DNA of 64,000 nucleotides from Portulaca oleracea. Its lineage: Eukaryota; Streptophyta; Magnoliopsida; Caryophyllales; Portulacaceae. The DNA lies in NCBI GenBank assembly GCA_029582165.1, contig CM055870.1, forward strand, positions 6,753,832 through 6,817,831, read 5' to 3'. Of the stretch, positions 60,540 to 64,000 are shown piece after piece; positions within the stretch are counted from its first letter, which is position 1; each line of letters starts with the position of its first letter. The notes beneath the pieces were generated by a model, which saw only the letters and a list, made by a program, of their open reading frames with translations, had not been told where the DNA came from and ran no database searches. The translations under genes and the position numbers were made by a program.

Positions 60540-62068
60540 GCCTAAATCACTCACCGTGACATGTGATGCATACTGAAAAAGAGCTGTGGTGCTTTTAGAG
60601 TACTGATGATAGTATTTCAACAAGAGCTCTGATACTTGATGCATTGAAGAAATGATTTGTGCAACGAGTATTGGCTTCACCATTATGCCATGGAGATGTA
60701 TTTTTTTACCTCAAATTCCAGTTCTCGCCCTCAGGGCCTCAACAAGAGGTGTTTCCGCTACCTATTTACAGGGAATGCCTCGCAATTTTGGAATTGATGA
60801 TGTATTCTTAGTAATCTCTTTTGTATCCCTTCATTTGGCCTTAACTTATATGTGTTGGTTGTAAGTTGTGGTCAGTTGATATAACTTGTGGGCACAATAC
60901 ACTTGATTTATAGAACTAAGACCATGTTAAACTTTGTATTTGGAGAACACTATTCTAATTAATTTTAATCTTCTGTCCTTTCCTCCAAACAACCGCTCTA
61001 CGTCGGCCCTTCCCCTCTTGTCCTAAACCTTTATACAAAAAAGGCAGAACACAACAGTCTACTGATTCTACCAGCAAATATCGTACTTGATATCCGTCAC
61101 TTTGATGCAATGCATGAATGAAACAGCTGAGTCTATTTCCTTGAGCTTCTATATCTCTCTGTTGAAACACGATGGTTAGGTTAGCTGGGACATACAACAG
61201 GCCCACCATTGGCAGCAACTGACTCTTTCTCAGAGATAATTGTGAATCTATCTCACTGGGCCACTAGCATTCAAGAATCACAAAAGCTTTGTCTCATATG
61301 TTGATAGTCTTACCTCCACTCCGAAGTCCGAAGTAATAAATAAAAAAAAAAGTGTTTTTGGACATTCCCTTCAACTTTGATCAGCATGTTTCTACTAATC
61401 GACACTGGTCTGCCGATCCATCCCTCTAATTGCCTTGCAATTACATGAGTTTGAATCCACCATTCATCATGTATTACCAGAAACAGATCTGGTAAGAGTG
61501 TAAGACTATCATCAAGACACTCGAAATGATAGACAGCAATCTGTCTCTATTCTGTAAGCAAGCCATTCAGAAGCTCCAGTTCAAGGACCAAGTAAACATT
61601 ACAGATGCAGAGACAGCAGACCTAGTATGTAACATGTACTCGTCCTACTGGACACCAGACAGGGACTTCTATTGCACAATCGGTGCAATGTCCTCAATAC
61701 TACCTCATAATACATCAGTTGATGATATATTTATATTTAAAAAAAAGAAGAATTATTAAAAGCATAGTGTTCTCACCATCATTATATGCAAAAACATGTG
61801 ACAATTTATGACCTGAAGCAATAAGAAAGCACAAGGGAGAATATCAAATCAGTCTAGAACCTCTGTTATTGATCTGCAGTGAGGAAGACAGCTTTCACCA
61901 TCACAATTCATAATACTAGCCAGCTTCATCAATAACAGTCCACACTCATGCTTCTGTTCTTTCAACTAAATATGTACACAAGAATTTTCTGACCAATCAT
62001 GAAAAAGTGAGAGGCAACCAATTAGGTAGCCCGATATACAAAGGGAGCCTGAAGATTATTATATTACC
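60540..62068. other. Intergenic, 3' flanks of CTU2 and the TraB-like gene
   Basis: The 3' UTRs of the two convergent genes must lie here. An ORF at 61526-61759 is uncharacterised and lacks supporting context. A B-box-like GAGTTTGAATCCACC occurs at about 61448-61462, but no tRNA fold is apparent. Confidence 0.5.
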
Positions 62069-63961
62069 CTACTGGATCTTCAATTTTTTGAATCTATACA
62101 TGAGTGATTCTATAGTGGTTTGGACCTTCTGACCCGAAGACTGTCTCAAATCCTCAGAAGTCTTCTGCAGATTCTGAATCCCACGACCTAAACTGGCAAT
62201 AGAAGGTGCGGATGGAAGAGACTCGGCAACACATTCGATTCCATCGCCGTATGCAATCAACCCACCACAAGTGAACGCGCTGAGCCCGAAAGTAGCCCAT
62301 GGCATGAAACCGATGGGCTTAATCCGCCTCTTCCTCATAATCTCGTAGAAAGCAGTTCTCATGGCTGAAAAGCTTGTCTTCTCTGCTGATGCTATCATAC
62401 TATGGGTCACGGCACGGATTTTCCCAGCAGACGCCATTCCCTTGAATGTGGTAGACATTTTTGCCCCAGAACTTGCAAAACCCGGGGCCACGACTTTGGA
62501 TGGACCGAGGATCTTGCTTAGTGCAAATGCGGTTGCTTTGTATGTCTGTGTGACAAAAAGCTTCATGGATGTTGGAATGTTCAGTGTAACCACCTTCACT
62601 ACTGTTGACACAGGAACTTTGGAGAGGGAAGATACCCCTAGAACAGCAGTAGCGCCAGCACCGACTGCCACTACAGGTTTAGCAGACAACAGCCGCTTCT
62701 TTTCTTCTTTGGTGCTTTCTGCACCAAAGTCTTCACAGACGACAATTTCTTCAAAGATGTCTCCAATTTCTTCTGGGATAGGTGTGTTCCAGAACTTTCT
62801 GAGACCGGCTAAACCTGCAGCATCTGTTACTGCCACCACCGTCTTAAATTTCTTTGCCTGACTACGAAGGGCTTGCGCAAGAAGACATTGGGATTTCTCT
62901 TCAACTGAAAGATCATGAAAATCAATCTTGCCCGATGGAGGGCTTCGTAGTTTGTGTATTGGGAGTTTACCGGCATTTGTTAGGGCAACCCTTAGCCCCT
63001 CAACTGCAATTTGGAAGGAGTGAACTTCGGACAATGTTTCGGTATCTACACTCTCCCCTCTATGCACATTATGAAACATTCTCTGCGCATAAGTTAAAGC
63101 GCGGCCCATAGATGAAATATCAGAAAAAATATCATGAAGATCCATTAACAATGGATATACCGTTTGGGCAAATGGCGGAGGACAGTAATTAGGATTGGGT
63201 TCAACTGTTCCAGATGCGGTATCCATAGATGAGCCATTTGTTGTTAGTGACAAAGCTACAGCTGGACTGACTAACTTGACCATCTGTGACTGAAGATCAT
63301 TAGCAATGAAAAATCTCCGGGGCTTGCAAATCACAGAACCCAAATTCTGGGGGACCAATGAAGCTGGCTGCAATGCTAAAGATTGCAGCTTATTTGTGAT
63401 ACTACTAATCTCATCAGAAGGACCAGTTTCACCATCATCTGACTTCAAAGCACGGGATTCAAGGACCATGAAGGTAGACCCAATCTCCTCAGCCAGCCTC
63501 CTCGAGACAAAAAAGTGTGCGTAAAAGCCAACCCCAAATATCTCCTTTAGGACCAGGTTTCCAGCAATGTTCTCATAGTTGTCCTTATTTGTTTTGTCAA
63601 TGAAACATCTCATGAGAACTTTAAATGCTGAAGTTGGGACCAGATCATTCATGCCTTCCACCAATTCATACTCTTGAATTTCAGATAAAACACAATCGCC
63701 CAAAACAGCAACAACTGCATCTGGACGTACTTCCCTTATTAAACACTCAGCATCTCTTGCTGATCTCTCAGATAAGTTCTGAGCACAAAGAATATATACA
63801 GTTGAATTACTTTCAGGCTCACTAATGGCAAAAACAAATTGCTTGGTACGCTCGGGTACTGATAGTTTTCTAACTAGGCGATCAGATAGTTTCAAGTCGT
63901 CGACTTTGAGGATTGACAGAGGCCAAACGTTTCGCACATAATCCAGCAATGCCGAAGCCAT
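62069..63961 (-). CDS. TraB-like plant protein, function unknown
   Basis: One coding exon, 630 aa. I start at the ATG of MASALLDYVRNVWPLSIL (63961); an upstream TTG in frame is not a eukaryotic start. Residues about 46-90 (SEPESNSTVYILCAQNLSER, SARDAECLIREVRPDAVVAV) resemble the first block of TraB/PrgY proteins (a V-Y-x-x-x-x-x-x-x-S-x-x-S-x-x-D pattern, then I-x-x-V-x-P-D). The C-terminal third has Ala/Gly/Val-rich hydrophobic stretches (AKPVVAVGAGATAVLGVSSL and GFMPWATFGLSAFTCGGLIA) that may enter a membrane, then a Gln/Lys-rich end. I recognise it as a conserved plant protein without a proven role. Similarity to TraB is partial, so it may be a diverged or inactive relative. An upstream leader exon may lie outside the window. 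Confidence 0.78.
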   Translation of the reverse strand: MASALLDYVRNVWPLSILKVDDLKLSDRLVRKLSVPERTKQFVFAISEPESNSTVYILCAQNLSERSARDAECLIREVRPDAVVAVLGDCVLSEIQEYELVEGMNDLVPTSAFKVLMRCFIDKTNKDNYENIAGNLVLKEIFGVGFYAHFFVSRRLAEEIGSTFMVLESRALKSDDGETGPSDEISSITNKLQSLALQPASLVPQNLGSVICKPRRFFIANDLQSQMVKLVSPAVALSLTTNGSSMDTASGTVEPNPNYCPPPFAQTVYPLLMDLHDIFSDISSMGRALTYAQRMFHNVHRGESVDTETLSEVHSFQIAVEGLRVALTNAGKLPIHKLRSPPSGKIDFHDLSVEEKSQCLLAQALRSQAKKFKTVVAVTDAAGLAGLRKFWNTPIPEEIGDIFEEIVVCEDFGAESTKEEKKRLLSAKPVVAVGAGATAVLGVSSLSKVPVSTVVKVVTLNIPTSMKLFVTQTYKATAFALSKILGPSKVVAPGFASSGAKMSTTFKGMASAGKIRAVTHSMIASAEKTSFSAMRTAFYEIMRKRRIKPIGFMPWATFGLSAFTCGGLIAYGDGIECVAESLPSAPSIASLGRGIQNLQKTSEDLRQSSGQKVQTTIESLMYRFKKLKIQ

Positions 63962-64000
63962 CAAAAGTTACAATTTATGTCGAAACCAACTCAGAAACCC

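Noticed and set aside
61526..61759. 77-codon ORF between CTU2 and the TraB-like gene
   Set aside because: No recognisable family and no adjacent exons; left as unsupported.
1..64000. CRISPR arrays, operons or phage-like clusters
   Set aside because: None present; the intron structure and gene content are those of a plant nuclear genome.

Overview
The window is nuclear DNA from a flowering plant, most likely a eudicot. Genes are split by GT-AG (and a few GC-AG) introns, intergenic DNA is AT-rich and full of short inverted-repeat transposons, and the recognisable proteins are plant types: chloroplast Mg-chelatase H subunit, DUF642 cell-wall proteins, an LRR receptor-like protein and a plant EFR3-type protein. 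The species cannot be fixed from sequence alone.

Layout, left to right. 1-5485: gene-poor, repeat-rich; holds a foldback MITE interrupted by an LTR fragment with a 5S-rRNA-like stretch. 5486-5824 (-): small GC-rich plant-specific protein. 5825-9496: two inverted-repeat elements, one nested in another of its own type, then the 5' leader of the next gene. 9497-19992 (+): EFR3/SRL2-like armadillo protein, 18 coding exons, 983 aa. 19993-25035: intergenic with MITEs and a 496-bp element flanked by an exact 10-bp target duplication. 25036-27960 and 29439-31441 (+): tandem pair of DUF642 genes, both 370 aa with identical exon sizes. 32185-38072 (-): CHLH/GUN5, 5 exons, 1383 aa. 38073-43528: intergenic with four terminal-inverted-repeat elements. 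43529-47807 (-): LRR receptor-like protein, 843 aa, whose single intron is filled with MITEs and whose splice donor lies at a MITE target site. 49758-54839 (-): exosome ring subunit RRP43, 8 coding exons, 299 aa. 57088-60539 (+): CTU2 tRNA-thiolation protein, 7 exons, 455 aa, head to head with RRP43. 62069-63961 (-): TraB-like protein of unknown function, one coding exon, 630 aa.

The genes do not form one pathway. Their products act at the plasma membrane (EFR3-like, RLP), cell wall (DUF642), plastid (CHLH), and in RNA metabolism (RRP43, CTU2). All gene models were assembled by hand from splice signals and reading-frame continuity: each multi-exon model closes in frame and gives a protein of about the length I recall for its family. 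I see no new multi-gene system. The points most worth a second look are three GC-AG introns in three housekeeping-type genes, a receptor gene whose intron starts exactly at a MITE target site, a relic partial exon inside one DUF642 intron, nested MITEs, and the 5S-like LTR fragment.
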